Assembly: GCA_947494715.1 (NCBI GenBank)
Contig: CANLWG010000003.1
Span: 186,001 to 250,000 of the forward strand
DNA: 64,000 nucleotides
Direction: 5' to 3'
DNA from: an uncultured Flavobacteriaceae bacterium
GTDB lineage: Bacteria; Bacteroidota; Bacteroidia; Flavobacteriales; Flavobacteriaceae
In this document: positions 53,590 to 62,903 of the stretch, one piece after another
Layout of the letters: each line of letters begins with the position of its first letter
Position numbering within the stretch: position 1 is the first letter of the stretch
Made by a program: the position numbers and the translations under genes
Notes under the pieces: model-generated
Told to the model about the DNA's origin: nothing
The model's database searches: none
The model's input: only the letters and a program-made list of their open reading frames with translations

Positions 53590-55314
53590 TTACTTCTCCA
53601 ATTTTTTCCCAACAATTTGCTGACCTGCCTGATGTAAGGTTACACTTTCAACCTTTCCATCCTCATTCTGATTAAAGGTGAGTTGGGCCTCCACAACCTT
53701 AAAATAAAATACGTTTTCTGATTTTGGAAAAACTGGAAATTCCGGTTGCGCAGTAGCCTGTGCCTTCAATTGATTACCTTCTTTTGAAACCGTAAGTATG
53801 AAATTTGGGGCCAATTCGTACTTACCGATGTAAGTAGCCAAGACTTTTTCATCAACAACTATTTCCTCAATGATATTCTCAGGATTTACTCCTAACTCCT
53901 TTAATTTTTTGATAGCCTCTAGATTCCCCGGATTCAGTTTTATGGATTTCCTATAATTCACAATGGAGGCTTCCTTATCACCATGTTTCAATTGTGCCTC
54001 ACCATAACCGGCGTATACATTGAAAGAATTTGGAAAAGCTTCGATATTCAGTTTGAATACGGCCAGGGCTTTTTTCACTTCTTTTTTGTTTAAATATTCA
54101 TACCCTAATCTATTTAATTGGCCCTCGGTGAAATCAAATTCCTCGGCTTTGTTTTTCTTTAAATCCCAATAGGTGCCCATTGCCGTTTCAATTCCTTGTG
54201 TATCGATTATCTCTTGTAACTTGGCTCCAATGGAAGGTTTTATTTCTTTGAGTGGAGAGTCGGGATGTAAGATGTGAATTCCAATATCATCTACGCCTGC
54301 ATTTGAATTGGAGAGTACTACTACACCTTTATCCCCACCCTTAATAAATCCGGCAAAAGTGCGATAACCACCCGTGCCGCCGTTATGCCAAACAATTTCC
54401 AAATCATCAAAGACCATGGTATGCCAGCCCAAACCTACAATTGGACTCGTCCCTTCAATTCTTGAATTTTGGTGAGTCAATTGCATTGCCGAATAAAGAC
54501 TACTTTTTTCAATCCCCATGTTTACCACCAAATAGTTGAGCATATCAACCGCGTTGGAACGGATCGCCCCCGCCCCTGCCAAAGTAGGGATGTCCCAATT
54601 TTCGACTTCCACTCCGCCACTGTGCCCCATAGCTAGATTTTTCTTCATTGAAGATGTAAGTGCAATACGGGTATCTTTAAGACCCAGTGGTTTGGCAATT
54701 CTTTCTATCAATAACTCTTCATAGGTAGATTCTTGTTTGGCTGCTAAAATATGCCCCAAAAGGCCCATGGCGTAATTGGAATATTCATATTGCGAACCGA
54801 TGTCTCGGGGAAGCTCATAACTCTCTAAAAACTCATACAACTGCTTCTCCGAATAATCCGCAAAGGGGTTTGCTGGATTTGAAGGATTGAAATTGGAAGG
54901 CATTCTAGGCAATGAAGAGGTATGATTGGCCATGTGTACCAACTTGATGGATTCTCCGTTTCGGGTAGGAGCAAGGACTCCTTGGGGGAGATAAAGTTGT
55001 AAAGGGTCATCCAATTTCATCTCATTTTTCAATATGCTCTCCGCTAATAAAATTCCGGTAAACGTTTTTGTAATGGACCCGATTTCAAAAATGGAATATT
55101 CATCTACAATCTCCTTGGTATCCAAAGATTTTACTCCATAGCTAAAATAGCTCGTGCCCTTGGTATCTATAAGCCCCACCACGATACCTGTGTTCATACC
55201 ATTATCGACCCGTAATTTGATATTGGCTTTAACTTCTTCGGATAGAGGGGTCTGTGCTTGACAGGCAGTGAGTACTCCCGCGAGGTAAAATATGGCCAGA
55301 ACTTTTTTTAACAT
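53590..55314 (-). CDS. Serine hydrolase (class C beta-lactamase fold) with TPR region
   Basis: This 574-residue exported protein has a lipoprotein-like signal (MLKKVLAIFYLAGVLTAC). The beta-lactamase/DD-peptidase domain (about 30-365) has the nucleophile motif S80-I-T-K83, the Tyr motif in 'YEYSNYAMGLLG' and 'WHNGGTGGYRT' in place of KTG. A TPR region (about 385-460) and a small C-terminal beta domain follow. It probably cleaves a peptide or ester in the periplasm, and need not be an antibiotic resistance gene. The sigma factor pair lies 48 nt upstream on the same strand. Confidence 0.9.
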   Translation of the reverse strand: MLKKVLAIFYLAGVLTACQAQTPLSEEVKANIKLRVDNGMNTGIVVGLIDTKGTSYFSYGVKSLDTKEIVDEYSIFEIGSITKTFTGILLAESILKNEMKLDDPLQLYLPQGVLAPTRNGESIKLVHMANHTSSLPRMPSNFNPSNPANPFADYSEKQLYEFLESYELPRDIGSQYEYSNYAMGLLGHILAAKQESTYEELLIERIAKPLGLKDTRIALTSSMKKNLAMGHSGGVEVENWDIPTLAGAGAIRSNAVDMLNYLVVNMGIEKSSLYSAMQLTHQNSRIEGTSPIVGLGWHTMVFDDLEIVWHNGGTGGYRTFAGFIKGGDKGVVVLSNSNAGVDDIGIHILHPDSPLKEIKPSIGAKLQEIIDTQGIETAMGTYWDLKKNKAEEFDFTEGQLNRLGYEYLNKKEVKKALAVFKLNIEAFPNSFNVYAGYGEAQLKHGDKEASIVNYRKSIKLNPGNLEAIKKLKELGVNPENIIEEIVVDEKVLATYIGKYELAPNFILTVSKEGNQLKAQATAQPEFPVFPKSENVFYFKVVEAQLTFNQNEDGKVESVTLHQAGQQIVGKKLEK

Positions 55315-55362
55315 GATATTTATTTAGGGTTACTTTTTTTGGGTTTCAATAGAAGTAGATTG

Positions 55363-55956
55363 TCACTCCTCCATCACTTTGATAAGTTCGTTAATTTTTT
55401 TAAGCCTTGGGTTGTATATGGTTCTAATAATCCATTTGAAATAGAAATGAGTAAAAATGGCTGTAATCAGGAATATACCAATGTTTACCGCAAATCTTCT
55501 AAATCCTATAGCATCCCCCAAGTAGAACCCTAAGGCAAAAAGGATACATCCAGTTATGGGCGGTAATATGTACCAATAAAATGCGGAACCCGTTAATTTT
55601 TTGTTTTGCTCCAAATAGGTTTTCCATTGATTCAGATAATCTAGATAGTTTTGGTCTTGCTCCTTAGGTCTATCTCGTTTTATCTTCCTCAAAAGGAACA
55701 TATACCAGATGCTCCAGGCAACAATCCAAAGGGAGGCAATTTTTGAAAGGAGGTGAGGCACCCAATAAATATAGTACAAAAACACCGGTACGATAGTGAC
55801 AACCGCTAACTGCTCTATCAAGAGGCCGTACTTGGCAAGGCGACTAAGACCTCGCAAACTCGACTGCAAATCCAGCATCAACCTTGATTTTTCAAATTTT
55901 ACCTGTTCCACTTTTGGGGAGGACTGCCAGATTTTTATAAGTTCATCTTCCATCAT
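55363..55956 (-). CDS. Membrane protein partner of the ECF sigma factor
   Basis: The 197-residue protein starts inside the sigma gene (4-nt ATGA overlap). It has a cytoplasmic N-terminus ('MMEDELIKIWQSSPKVEQVKFEKS' across 1-24) and about four membrane segments between 45 and 185. Position and topology suggest an anti-sigma or sensory partner, but there is no zinc-binding HxxxCxxC motif or FecR domain. The function is inferred only. Confidence 0.7.
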   Translation of the reverse strand: MMEDELIKIWQSSPKVEQVKFEKSRLMLDLQSSLRGLSRLAKYGLLIEQLAVVTIVPVFLYYIYWVPHLLSKIASLWIVAWSIWYMFLLRKIKRDRPKEQDQNYLDYLNQWKTYLEQNKKLTGSAFYWYILPPITGCILFALGFYLGDAIGFRRFAVNIGIFLITAIFTHFYFKWIIRTIYNPRLKKINELIKVMEE

Positions 55957-56459
55957 GACATCCCGTTTATACGGTTCAACAATTTGGTCTTTACCCGTTT
56001 TATCTTAACGGCCACAGTATTCTCCTTGAGACCGGTTATGTTCGAGATCTCCTTATAAGGAAGCTCTTCCAAATACAGGGTAATCACCGCCTTGTCCGCA
56101 TCGTTCAACGTTTTAATACAGCTCCTGAGCTTCATCAACTTTTCATCCACACTATTGTCCCGACTTTCGTTTTGGAGGTTGATAACGCGAATACTGCTCA
56201 GCCGGAGTATCTTTCTTTGCTTTTTGATTTCCCTGGTTTGAATGCGAAGACAAACGTTAAGGGTAATCCTGTACATCCACGTCCCTATTGAAGCGTTTCC
56301 TTTGAAAGAGGGCATAGCCCTCCAAATGTTTATCAACACCTCTTGAAACAGATCCTGGGAATCATCAGAATTGTTGGCATAGACGGAACAGATGCGCAAT
56401 AGCTTCTGTTGGTGCTCTTCCAACGCATTTAAAAAGATGTCCTCAAGGTCTTTTTCCAT
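55953..56459 (-). CDS. ECF-type RNA polymerase sigma factor
   Basis: This 168-residue sigma-70 family protein has region 2 at 'LFQEVLINIWRAMPSFKGNASIGTWMYRITLN' (about 36-68, in two halves) and region 4 with 'LYLEELPYKEISNITGLKENTV' (about 125-147). There is no extra domain. It is coupled by overlap to the membrane protein and may direct the downstream serine hydrolase gene. Confidence 0.93.
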   Translation of the reverse strand: MEKDLEDIFLNALEEHQQKLLRICSVYANNSDDSQDLFQEVLINIWRAMPSFKGNASIGTWMYRITLNVCLRIQTREIKKQRKILRLSSIRVINLQNESRDNSVDEKLMKLRSCIKTLNDADKAVITLYLEELPYKEISNITGLKENTVAVKIKRVKTKLLNRINGMS

Positions 56460-56565
56460 AGGCGTGACCAGTCTCCAATAAATTAGTTACCGGCGTTTTA
56501 AAAATATGACAAGTCAGAGCCATTTTTTTTAAAATAGGAGATAGAAGTCATGTAAAGGTCAGGGT

Positions 56566-57510
56566 CTAGCCAAAAACCTGATCATAAGTTGGTAATGAAG
56601 GAATAGCCCCAAAACCCGTGGTGGTAATTGCTCCGGCCACATTGGCCTTTTCGACCATTTTTGTCAATAATTCAAAATCGTCCAAAACTGCCAAGGCATT
56701 GTCCAAAGTAGAAATCTGATATAAAAGACAACCGATAAAAGCATCACCGGCTCCCGTGGTATCAAGCGGAGTTACAGGAATACTAGGGATGGTTTTCTTT
56801 AAACTTTCGATACTTAAAAGCGTGCCTTCGCCTCCAAGGGTTATAGTGATAACTTGGGTACCAACTTCATGCAGAAAATCACAACAGGCCTCTAAATCCG
56901 TTTGGCCAGATAGTAGCTGGGCTTCTTCCAAGCTAAATTTGCACAGGTGCGATTTTTCTACGAAAGGCATACATTTTTTAACGAAGGTTCCTTCGTCATC
57001 ACGCCATAGATCTCCTCTGTAGTTTGGGTCAAAACTGATAAAGGAATCTTGGGTAAGTGCATCAAAAAAATAGCGCCCATAAGCTTCTTCCAAGCCACCA
57101 CCAAGTAGGGCAGTTGCGGCTCCTAAATGAACCATATGTCCTTTGAATCCTTTTTTGACCGAAGATTCATATTTCAATTTTTTATCGGCCCCACGGCTAA
57201 ATACAAAATCACGTTCCCCGTCCTCGGCCAAGGATACAAAGGCAAGGGTGGTGAAAGTTTTACAACGTTGTGCCAAGGAAACATCCACATTATTTTTCTT
57301 AAGTACATTTAATAAAAATGTTCCAAAAGGATCCAGACCCACACTACCAATAAACCTACCTTTTCCACCCAATTTGGAAATAGCACAGGCCACATTTGCA
57401 GGGGCGCCTCCAGGTTTTTTGATAAAGGTATTTGCCTTTGAAAGGTCATTTCCTTGACCTTCCGCCACAAAATCAATTAAAAGCTCCCCGATACAGTAGA
57501 TGGATTTCAT
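56566..57510 (-). CDS. PfkB-family carbohydrate kinase (fructokinase-like)
   Basis: From the ATG at 57510 the protein has 314 residues (MKSIYCIGELLIDFVAEG); the frame opens 24 nt earlier. It has the substrate block 'KKPGGAPANVACAISKLGGKG' split at 30-50 and the signature 'DTTGAGDAFIGCLL' with the catalytic Asp. 'GELLIDF' and 'GGAPANVA' are typical of fructokinases. It stands alone, with no sugar transporter adjacent. Confidence 0.9.
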   Translation of the reverse strand: MKSIYCIGELLIDFVAEGQGNDLSKANTFIKKPGGAPANVACAISKLGGKGRFIGSVGLDPFGTFLLNVLKKNNVDVSLAQRCKTFTTLAFVSLAEDGERDFVFSRGADKKLKYESSVKKGFKGHMVHLGAATALLGGGLEEAYGRYFFDALTQDSFISFDPNYRGDLWRDDEGTFVKKCMPFVEKSHLCKFSLEEAQLLSGQTDLEACCDFLHEVGTQVITITLGGEGTLLSIESLKKTIPSIPVTPLDTTGAGDAFIGCLLYQISTLDNALAVLDDFELLTKMVEKANVAGAITTTGFGAIPSLPTYDQVFG

Positions 57511-57663
57511 TGATGGATTACTTGGAAGACCCAAGGTAATGACAAACGGTCGCTTGGCCCAAAAATTTTACGGTATTTTCAAGATAAAATATGAACCGTT
57601 AATCCTCTGATCAATAACTTTTGTTCTTTAGGGATAACCGTGGTTAAGAATTAGTCCAAACTA

Positions 57664-57692
57664 AAAGCGCATCTTACTAGAAAATGCGCTTT
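57664..57692 (-). terminator. Probable terminator of the class II RNR gene
   Basis: AAAGCGCAT (57664-57672) pairs with ATGCGCTTT (57684-57692). On the minus strand the stem is followed by TTTAGTTT, a weak T-tract, 20 nt after the stop codon. Confidence 0.7.
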
Positions 57693-57712
57693 GTTTCATG
57701 TGAGAATATTGG

Positions 57713-60262
57713 TCAACCACACTTGGAAGATCCACAATCCTTACAGGTAAGACAACCTTCCTGATAGACCAAATTTGTAGATTTACAACTGCTGCATTTT
57801 TGTCCCTTGGCCAAGGTGCCATCGGCCACATAACGTTTTAAGGCCCTGGCCACACCATTTTTCCAAGTATTTATCTGTTCACTATCCAATTGTAGGCTGT
57901 TGATCAAGTCCACAACTTTTTCTATCGCCATACCATGGCGTAGTGTGCCGGAAATTAATTTGGCGTAATTCCAATATTCAGGATTGAACTTATGGGAAAG
58001 ACCTTCAATAGTGGTTTTGTAACCTCGTTTGTTTTTGTATTGAAAATCATAACGTGAAGTACCGTCCTCATTTCCGTTTTTAATGATGAGGCCATCTTCT
58101 ACCCAGCGAGGAATCAATATGCCATCTTCATCATCGGCAAGACCCGTAAAGATTTCATAGGGCCTATCTTCTATTAACCCTATAAAAGCGATCCACTTTT
58201 CCTTATTGTTTTGAAATCGGACTACATCCGAATCAAGTACTTCAGGGCGTTTAGTGGGAAAAGGGTTTAGGGTCTCTTCCCCCTGTTTTTTCTCGTTATT
58301 GGAAATCAGGACCCCGGAGCGCGAACCATCACGGTATACCGTAACCCCTTTGCAACCCACACGCCATGCTTCCAAATAAAGTTGGCCTACCAACTCTTCT
58401 GATACATCGTTGGGTAGATTAATGGTTACACTTATGGAATGGTCCACCCATTTCTGTACGGAACCTTGCAGCCGCACTTTGCTCAACCAGTCCACGTCAT
58501 TGGAAGTGGCCTTGTAGTACGGGGATTTTTTGACCAGGGCATCAATTTGATCCTGGTCATAATTTTTTTCGGTATCAATACCGTTAACCTCCATCCATTG
58601 CTTAAAACGATGATGGAAAACAAGATACTCCTCCCAAGAGTCTCCAACCTCGTCCACAAAATCCACCCGGGAATCAGTATCGTTGGGATTCACTTTTCTG
58701 CGACGTTTATAGACCGGAAGAAATACCGGTTCTATCCCAGAGGTGGTCTGGGTCATTAAACTGGTAGTGCCCGTTGGCGCAATGGTCAATAACGCAATGT
58801 TTCTTCGTCCGTGTTCCAGCATTTCATAATACAGTTTTTCATCGGCTTCCTTCAACCGTAGGATAAAAGGGTTTTGCTTTTCGCGATCTGCATCAAAGAT
58901 CCCAAAGGCCCCACGGTCCTTGGCCAAATAAACAGATGAGCGATAAGTCTCCAAAGCAAGGGACTTATGTATGGAGATAGAAAACGCATTGGCTTCTTCG
59001 CTACCATACCGTAGGCCCAAGGCGGCAAGCATATCACCTTCTGCGGTGATACCTATTCCAGTACGGCGACCTTCTTTTGCCTTTTCCTGAATTTTTGTCC
59101 ACAGATTGCGTTCTACGGCCTTGGTTTCTTCCAATTCCGGGTCGGCATCTATTTTGGCAAGGATACGATCAACCTTTTCCAACTCCAGATCAATAATGTC
59201 GTCCATAATACGCTGTGCAGCGGCTACATGATTTTTAAACAATTCAAAATTGAACTGGGCCTTTTTGGTAAATGGCTCCTCTACATAGGAGAAAAGGTTT
59301 ATGGCCAAAAGACGACAGGAATCATAGGGACAAAGCGGAATTTCACCACAGGGATTGGTGGAAACCGTTCTATAGCCCAAATCCGCATAACAATCTGGTA
59401 CGGACTCTCGTATAATGGTATCCCAAAATAGTATTCCGGGTTCCGCAGATTGCCAGGCATTGTGAACAATCTTATTCCATACTTGCTTGGCATCTATTTT
59501 TTTGAACGCCTTTGGTTCAGCGGAGTGTACGGGAAACTTTTGGATATATTCCGAATCCTTTTCCACGGCCTGCATAAAGGCATCGTCCATACGTACGGAT
59601 ACATTGGCCCCGGTTACTTTGCCCTGCTCCATTTTGGCATCAATGAAATCCTCGGCATCAGGATGGTTTATCGATACGGATAGCATCAATGCCCCACGTC
59701 TGCCATCTTGCGCTACTTCACGTGTGGAATTGGAATAACGTTCCATAAAAGGAACCAGGCCCGTAGAGGTTAACGCTGAATTCTTTACCGGTGAGCCTTT
59801 AGGCCTAATATGTGAAAGGTCGTGGCCAACTCCGCCGCGACGTTTCATTAATTGCACTTGTTCTTGATCTATTTTTAGGACTCCACCGTAGGAATCGGAA
59901 TCACCATCGTTTCCCACCACAAAACAGTTGGAAAGGGAGGCTATCTGAAACGGATTGCCAATGCCTGCCATGGGACTACCCTGAGGTACAATGTATTTAA
60001 AATTTTGGACCAGCCCATAAATTTTTTCTTCATCCAATGGATGCGGATATTTGGCTTCTATCCGTGCAATTTCCTTGGCTATCCTTCTGTGCATATCGTC
60101 CGGGGTGCGCTCATAGATATTGCCCTGGGAATCCTTCAGGGCATATTTGTTTACCCATACCCTTGCGGCAAGGTCATCATTATTAAAGTAGGTCAAAGAA
60201 GCTTCAAAAGCTTCTTGTTGTGTACAGGTTTTCTGAGGAGTCTCCACGGAGCTAAGTTGCAT
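57713..60262 (-). CDS. nrdJ: Adenosylcobalamin-dependent ribonucleotide reductase (class II)
   Basis: The enzyme reduces ribonucleotides to deoxyribonucleotides using vitamin B12, without oxygen. I choose the ATG at 60262 (MQLSSVETPQKT, 849 residues); the frame extends 42 residues upstream into AT-rich hydrophobic codons that do not fit the family. Visible are 'SNCFVVGNDGD', 'RRGGVGHDLSHIRPKGSPV' with the substrate-site region, 'STNPCGEIPLCPYDS' and 'TIAPTGTTSLMTQTTSG'. A TSCPD-like domain precedes a Cys-rich zinc-ribbon end (CSSCKS...CLTCKDCGSSKCG). No cobalamin riboswitch was recognised upstream. Confidence 0.93.
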   Translation of the reverse strand: MQLSSVETPQKTCTQQEAFEASLTYFNNDDLAARVWVNKYALKDSQGNIYERTPDDMHRRIAKEIARIEAKYPHPLDEEKIYGLVQNFKYIVPQGSPMAGIGNPFQIASLSNCFVVGNDGDSDSYGGVLKIDQEQVQLMKRRGGVGHDLSHIRPKGSPVKNSALTSTGLVPFMERYSNSTREVAQDGRRGALMLSVSINHPDAEDFIDAKMEQGKVTGANVSVRMDDAFMQAVEKDSEYIQKFPVHSAEPKAFKKIDAKQVWNKIVHNAWQSAEPGILFWDTIIRESVPDCYADLGYRTVSTNPCGEIPLCPYDSCRLLAINLFSYVEEPFTKKAQFNFELFKNHVAAAQRIMDDIIDLELEKVDRILAKIDADPELEETKAVERNLWTKIQEKAKEGRRTGIGITAEGDMLAALGLRYGSEEANAFSISIHKSLALETYRSSVYLAKDRGAFGIFDADREKQNPFILRLKEADEKLYYEMLEHGRRNIALLTIAPTGTTSLMTQTTSGIEPVFLPVYKRRRKVNPNDTDSRVDFVDEVGDSWEEYLVFHHRFKQWMEVNGIDTEKNYDQDQIDALVKKSPYYKATSNDVDWLSKVRLQGSVQKWVDHSISVTINLPNDVSEELVGQLYLEAWRVGCKGVTVYRDGSRSGVLISNNEKKQGEETLNPFPTKRPEVLDSDVVRFQNNKEKWIAFIGLIEDRPYEIFTGLADDEDGILIPRWVEDGLIIKNGNEDGTSRYDFQYKNKRGYKTTIEGLSHKFNPEYWNYAKLISGTLRHGMAIEKVVDLINSLQLDSEQINTWKNGVARALKRYVADGTLAKGQKCSSCKSTNLVYQEGCLTCKDCGSSKCG

Positions 60263-60622
60263 TTGCAATAAATTATGGTTAGCAATAAATGAGTAATCGT
60301 ATGTAAAATTACTTAAAAGATAAATAACCAAAACCTGACAAAAGTCATAAAGTATACAAAAAATGTAGTTTAATATACTGTTTATCAATATTTTAAAAAT
60401 TTATCAACAATAAAAAGTTGACAAAAAAAATAAACTTCTAAATTTTACGGGACATTATTATATAGATAATTGAACTGAGAATTCTATATAAATTTTGAAT
60501 ATTTCCATACCTATCAAAAACATTGTTTTTATCTTGGCTCGGAAGCCAAACCTGTTTCATTTTACGCTTTGCACGTTTGAAGGAAATCAGTACCTTCTTA
60601 AAAATTTTGAAATCTTTAAAAT
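60263..60622. other. AT-rich divergent intergenic region
   Basis: This 360-base gap separates the RNR gene from the SPFH gene. On the minus strand TTTTG, a 17-nt spacer and TAATTTTA (60304-60311) make a possible RNR promoter. AGTATA (60351-60356) and TATACT (60374-60379) form a loose inverted repeat. TTATCAACA (60400-60408) looks like a DnaA box variant, but it is single. A short TTGGCT/AGCCAA hairpin (60534-60549) precedes the SPFH gene. I see no gene or RNA family here. Confidence 0.5.
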
Positions 60623-61762
60623 ATGGATCTTTTTAACGAAATAAAGAAAAAGCTTAGTCACGAATTTATAGACATTATAGAGTGGTTGGACAATACCAAC
60701 GACACCATTGTTCACCGTTTTGAGCGTTACCAGAACGAGATAAAGAACAATGCAAAATTAATCGTACGTGAAGGACAGACTGCTGTTTTTGTGAACGAAG
60801 GACAATTGGCGGATGTCTTCAAACCGGGCACCTATACCCTGAACACCCAAAACTTGCCTATACTAACCACGCTTAAAGGATGGAAATACGGATTTGATAG
60901 TCCGTTTAAGGCCGAAGTGTATTTTGTCAATACCCGTTTGTTCACAGATGAGAAATGGGGAACAAAAAATCCATTTATGCTCAGTGACGAAAGATTCGGG
61001 CTTGTTGAGATTCGGGCTTTTGGGACCTATAGTTTTCGAATAAGCGACCCAGGTAAATTTGTAATCGACATTGTAGGGACTGATGGCAATTTTACCAATT
61101 ATGAGGTAAATGAGCATTTAAAAAGTTTGATAGTAACCCGTTTTACGGATACTGTTGGAGAAGCCAATCTCCCTGTAGAATTATATGCCGCTAACACCAG
61201 TGAACTTTCTGAAACTTGCCAAGAGGTGATGCAACCGGAATTTCAGCGTGTGGGTATTGAGTTGGAGAAGTTTTACATTGAAAATGTATCCATGCCCGAA
61301 GAGCTCAAAAAGGAGATTTTTGAATACAGCCGCTTGGATAAATTGGACATGGCCAAACTTTCCCGGTTCAAGGCGGCAAAAGCCATGGAGGCCGCGGCCA
61401 AGAATGAAGGCGGTACCGCCGGTGCCGGTATGGGCATGGGTATGGGCTTTGTCCTTGCTCAGCAAATGGGAAGTATGATGAACCCCCAGGCCATACAACA
61501 GCCTTTTGGGGGTCAGCCCGTTCAAGGTGCGGCCGTACCTCCTCCTATGCCAGTACAAATACTATATCACTATGCAGTTAATGGGCAACAAATGGGACCC
61601 GTTTCCTTTGATAAGTTAAAGGAACTTTTTGCGAGTAGGACCATTAATAGGGATTCCTTGATTTGGAAACCTGGACTGCAGCAATGGACCGCCTTAAAGG
61701 ATATTGATGAACTTAAGGGATTCTTGGGAGGTAATACCCCACCCCCATTACCAACGGAATAA
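60623..61762 (+). CDS. SPFH-domain protein with C-terminal GYF-type domain
   Basis: The 379-residue protein has an SPFH/virion-core-like domain over about 25-235 ('VREGQTAVFVNEGQLADVFKPG' in two parts, 'YTLNTQNLPILTTLKGW', 'LVEIRAFGTYSFRISDP'), a Gly/Met-rich linker (about 255-300, 'GAGMGMGMGFVLAQQMG') and a GYF_2 domain at about 308-372 ('HYAVNGQQMGPVSFDKLKELF' with 'LIWKPGLQQWTAL'). It resembles Bacillus YdjI. The next gene encodes a zinc-ribbon membrane protein like YdjG, so the two may form a membrane complex. Confidence 0.85.
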   Translation: MDLFNEIKKKLSHEFIDIIEWLDNTNDTIVHRFERYQNEIKNNAKLIVREGQTAVFVNEGQLADVFKPGTYTLNTQNLPILTTLKGWKYGFDSPFKAEVYFVNTRLFTDEKWGTKNPFMLSDERFGLVEIRAFGTYSFRISDPGKFVIDIVGTDGNFTNYEVNEHLKSLIVTRFTDTVGEANLPVELYAANTSELSETCQEVMQPEFQRVGIELEKFYIENVSMPEELKKEIFEYSRLDKLDMAKLSRFKAAKAMEAAAKNEGGTAGAGMGMGMGFVLAQQMGSMMNPQAIQQPFGGQPVQGAAVPPPMPVQILYHYAVNGQQMGPVSFDKLKELFASRTINRDSLIWKPGLQQWTALKDIDELKGFLGGNTPPPLPTE

Positions 61763-61820
61763 ACCTGATTATTTGTCTTGCAATGGATTCCTTAATTCCC
61801 GGGAATGACAAGTACCGTTC

Positions 61821-62903
61821 ATGGAAGAAACCCAAAAATCGGAATTTAAAAAGGCATGCGCCAATTGCGGTGCGGAGCTCAGATTTAAGCCAGGGTCACA
61901 TCAATTGAAGTGTGAGTATTGCGGCTATGAGGAATTCATAGAACAGACCAAAAGTAGTTTTGAGGAACTAGAACTTCAACATTATCTCAAGGTTGTAGGT
62001 GAAAATGCATATACCGAGACCATAGAGCTGCTACATTGTAAAAATTGTGGTGCCAACCAACATGTTGAGGAAAACTATAAATCCCTGGATTGTGTCTATT
62101 GCGGGGAACCTCTAATACGGGAAGATATTGAAAAAGAAGGCTGGATCTTACCAGGAGCACTGGTACCTTTTCAATTGGATGCCATCAAAGCTAGAAATAT
62201 CTTTAAGAAATGGGTAAGTAACCTATGGTTTGCTCCAAACAAATTAAAGAGGGCAGCTCTGAATCCTGAAGGACTGCATGGACTTTATGTGCCCTATTGG
62301 ACTTTTGATGCCGATCTCTTTGCTTCTTATCAAGGACAACGCGGCGATTATTATTACGAGACTAGAAGGATACCTACCAAAAATGGTACAAGAACCCAAC
62401 GGGTAAGAAAGACACGATGGTCCCAAGCCTCTGGTAGCGTAAAAGGTTTTGTGGACGATATTTTGATCAATGCCTCTCAGAAAAAAAGAAGGGATATTCC
62501 TTCCAAAATTGCATTTTGGGACCTTAAGGAGCTGGCTACCTTCAATTCAAAATATTTGTCGGGCTTTGTGACCGAAAAGTATACCGTGTCCCTAAAGGAA
62601 GGGCACCATCAATCTTTTCAAAAAGCCAAGGAGATTGCGAACAACTGGATTCGGAGGGATATTGGCGGAGATACCCAGCGGATTCATCATGCGGACATAA
62701 AACTCTCCGAAGAAACCTTTAAGCATATTTTGCTTCCGGTTTATATCAGTTCCTATGGTTATAACGGTAAGGAGTATCATTTCTACATTAATGGGCAAAC
62801 CGGAGTTTTGAGTGGGACTAGGCCTTATTCATTCTGGAAAATTTTCTTGTTGGTGCTTTTCATCCTTGTCATCCTTGTCATTATTGCGATTTTTGCACAA
62901 TGA
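61821..62903 (+). CDS. Double zinc-ribbon membrane protein (YdjG-like)
   Basis: This 360-residue protein begins with two zinc ribbons: 'CANCGAEL...CEYCGYEEF' (about 13-36) and 'CKNCGANQ...CVYCGEPL' (about 73-97). A long middle region ('YVPYWTFDADLFASYQGQRGD') has no catalytic motif that I recognise. One membrane segment closes the protein (about 338-358), so the bulk faces the cytoplasm. In Bacillus the similar YdjG works with YdjI. It overlaps the phosphatase gene by 4 nt. Confidence 0.82.
   Translation: MEETQKSEFKKACANCGAELRFKPGSHQLKCEYCGYEEFIEQTKSSFEELELQHYLKVVGENAYTETIELLHCKNCGANQHVEENYKSLDCVYCGEPLIREDIEKEGWILPGALVPFQLDAIKARNIFKKWVSNLWFAPNKLKRAALNPEGLHGLYVPYWTFDADLFASYQGQRGDYYYETRRIPTKNGTRTQRVRKTRWSQASGSVKGFVDDILINASQKKRRDIPSKIAFWDLKELATFNSKYLSGFVTEKYTVSLKEGHHQSFQKAKEIANNWIRRDIGGDTQRIHHADIKLSEETFKHILLPVYISSYGYNGKEYHFYINGQTGVLSGTRPYSFWKIFLLVLFILVILVIIAIFAQ

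Noticed and set aside
53590-55314. Antibiotic-resistance beta-lactamase
   Set aside because: SxxK and Tyr motifs are shared by many class C-fold esterases and peptidases; the TPR region and context do not suggest resistance.
60263-60388. 42-residue N-terminal extension of the class II RNR
   Set aside because: It is hydrophobic and encoded by AT-rich intergenic DNA; the family starts near MQLSSVETP.
60263-60400. Cobalamin riboswitch upstream of the B12-dependent RNR
   Set aside because: No B12-box-like sequence or extended GC-paired structure; the region is almost all A and T.
60361-60420. Replication origin (TTATCAACA, AT-rich)
   Set aside because: Only one DnaA-box-like sequence, no cluster, and no dnaA, gidA or parAB gene nearby.
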